Positions 63,101 to 64,000 of a DNA stretch of 64,000 bases are shown piece after piece. Position 1 is the stretch's first letter, and each line of letters opens with the position of its first letter. The stretch comes from Brevibacterium marinum (GTDB taxonomy: Bacteria; Actinomycetota; Actinomycetes; Actinomycetales; Brevibacteriaceae): NCBI RefSeq assembly GCF_011927955.1, contig NZ_JAATJN010000001.1, positions 1,178,001 through 1,242,000 of the forward strand, read 5' to 3'. The notes under the pieces were generated by a model. That model was not told the DNA's origin. It did not search any database and saw only the letters and a program-made list of their open reading frames with translations. Made by a program: the position numbers and the translations under genes.

Positions 63101-63813
63101 TGACCGCCGAGGGCAACGATCCGTCGTCCGAGGAGCCAGGCTTCACCTTCAGTGACAAGCGCCGCATCGATCCGGACACCGGTGAGATCCGTCCCGAGGC
63201 CGACGAGCAATCGGCCTCGGCGGAGGTCGGCGGTACTGGCGACGCCCAGGGCGCCGATGAGAATCTGGCTGATGCCAGTGACCTCGGTGTGGACATCCCG
63301 ACCGATGCCTCGACGTTGAACGACACCGCGGTGAATGACGCAGAGTTGAACGACGCAGAGGCAGCGCAGGGCGAAGAGGCGCCGGAGCCCGCACCGGGTT
63401 CCGAGGCCGCAGCGCACCTGGCCGACCTCCAGCGCATCAACGCGGAGTACGCCGCCTACCGGATGCGGGCCGATCGCGAACGCGAGCGGGCAGCGACCGG
63501 TGGCACGATCAAGGCCGTCGAAGCCCTGATCCCCGTGCTCGACGAAGTGCGCTTGGCGCAGGAGAACGGCGACGTCACCGGGCCTTTCGAGACCCACGTG
63601 AACAAGCTGGTCGAGTCGCTGAACAAGCTCGGCGTCGAACAGTACGGTGAGGTCGGCGACGAGTTCGATCCGCAGCTGCACGAGGCACTCATGCAGCAGC
63701 CGTCGGACGACGTCGAGTCTCCGACCGTCTTCCTGGTCATGCAGCCTGGCTACCGCTTCGGTGACCGGGTCATCCGTGCCGCACGCGTCGGCGTGCAGCA
63801 GCCGGAGGACTGA
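63100..63813 (+). CDS. grpE: nucleotide exchange factor GrpE
   Basis: A 237-residue GrpE. Residues 1-100 form a long acidic, low-complexity tail typical of actinobacterial GrpE, with a short internal repeat (LNDTAVNDAELNDAEAA). The coiled-coil (EAAAHLADLQRINAEYAAYRMRADRERERA) and the C-terminal beta domain (PTVFLVMQPGYRFGDRVIRAARVGV) follow. ATG overlaps the dnaK stop by one base. It releases ADP from DnaK. Confidence 0.97.
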   Translation: MTAEGNDPSSEEPGFTFSDKRRIDPDTGEIRPEADEQSASAEVGGTGDAQGADENLADASDLGVDIPTDASTLNDTAVNDAELNDAEAAQGEEAPEPAPGSEAAAHLADLQRINAEYAAYRMRADRERERAATGGTIKAVEALIPVLDEVRLAQENGDVTGPFETHVNKLVESLNKLGVEQYGEVGDEFDPQLHEALMQQPSDDVESPTVFLVMQPGYRFGDRVIRAARVGVQQPED

Positions 63814-63838
63814 GAACCACACCTTCGCCGAGGCGGCA

Positions 63839-63878
63839 CCGGGTTCACAGCGTCACTGAGCTGACGCCGTGAACCCGG
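63839..63878. terminator. hairpin between grpE and dnaJ
   Basis: A 17-bp stem with one mismatch (CCGGGTTCAC at 63839-63848 pairs with GTGAACCCGG at 63869-63878, with a second GCGTCA/TGACGC segment) and no T-run. It may be a partial terminator or processing site that sets the ratio of dnaK-grpE to dnaJ. Confidence 0.5.
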
Positions 63879-63991
63879 GAGCGACCTCGGCGGCGGTCCG
63901 GATCATCCGGGACCGAGATCCCGGAGCTGCGGATTGTGAGGAGACAATTGAATAGACTGATGAAGAAGACACGGAAGGAAGGAGGTGCCAG

Positions 63992-64000
63992 GTGAATACC
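63992..64000 (+). CDS. dnaJ: dnaJ, first three codons
   Basis: The window ends in GTG AAT ACC behind a strong GGAAGGAGGTGCCAG ribosome site, 178 bases after grpE. Given the operon order, this is very likely the start of dnaJ (DnaK co-chaperone). Only nine bases are visible. Confidence 0.7.

Overview
This is a high-GC window from the chromosome of an actinomycete. Gene content fits a Brevibacterium-like member of the Micrococcales; the genus is my inference from protein style and gene mix. Supporting signs are the dnaK-grpE-dnaJ order behind an HspR-type (HAIR) operator, an AztABCD zinc importer, a zinc-independent L36 protein, LysE/LysG, and several genes whose ATG sits 6 nt after a TANNNT -10 element, the leaderless layout common in actinobacteria. 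I saw no rRNA, complete tRNA or CRISPR array.

Layout. 0-2.4 kb: 3' part of an MFS exporter and a DUF805 membrane protein. 2.7-11.1 kb: a catabolic island on the minus strand (TRAP transporter dctM-dctQ-dctP, acyl-CoA dehydrogenase, MaoC hydratase, CaiB/BaiF CoA-transferase, MmgE/PrpD) with a divergent IclR regulator and a three-half-site operator; it looks like uptake and CoA-dependent breakdown of an organic acid. 11.2-25.7 kb: housekeeping and accessory genes (TDT exporter, ABC ATPase plus YhgE/Pip membrane protein, predicted ATPase, LysE with its LysR regulator, TetR plus small efflux protein, RecQ-like helicase with a C-terminal phosphoribosyltransferase-like domain, VOC protein, PEP-mutase-like protein, amidase, MobA-like protein).

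25.9-37.9 kb: a zinc-starvation island. It holds rpmJ2, a CobW-like protein without a P-loop, a Zur-type Fur repressor, a full CobW/ZNG1-type GTPase, and an AztABCD importer with two AztD-like lipoproteins flanking AztC. Zur-like boxes lie at four promoters. An RND exporter sits inside the island. 37.9-47 kb: FadR-type regulator and L-lactate permease, a secreted HAF-like protein, a UvrA2-type ATPase, an SRPBCC protein and an aldehyde dehydrogenase.

47.1-59.9 kb is a decayed, IS-rich accessory region: a 3'-truncated RibD/DHFR-like pseudogene; an MFS pseudogene with an internal stop and an IS110 insertion (a bridge-RNA candidate lies in the long 5' leader); an ISL3 remnant; two fragments of a Tn7-like transposon (tnsA, tnsB); an intact-looking IS3; an IS630 fragment followed by a complete IS630; a lower-GC AraC regulator and a formaldehyde/alcohol dehydrogenase; an IS1380 remnant; and a frameshifted P-loop kinase. 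From 60 kb the chromosome backbone returns with a membrane protein and dnaK-grpE, with dnaJ starting in the last nine bases.
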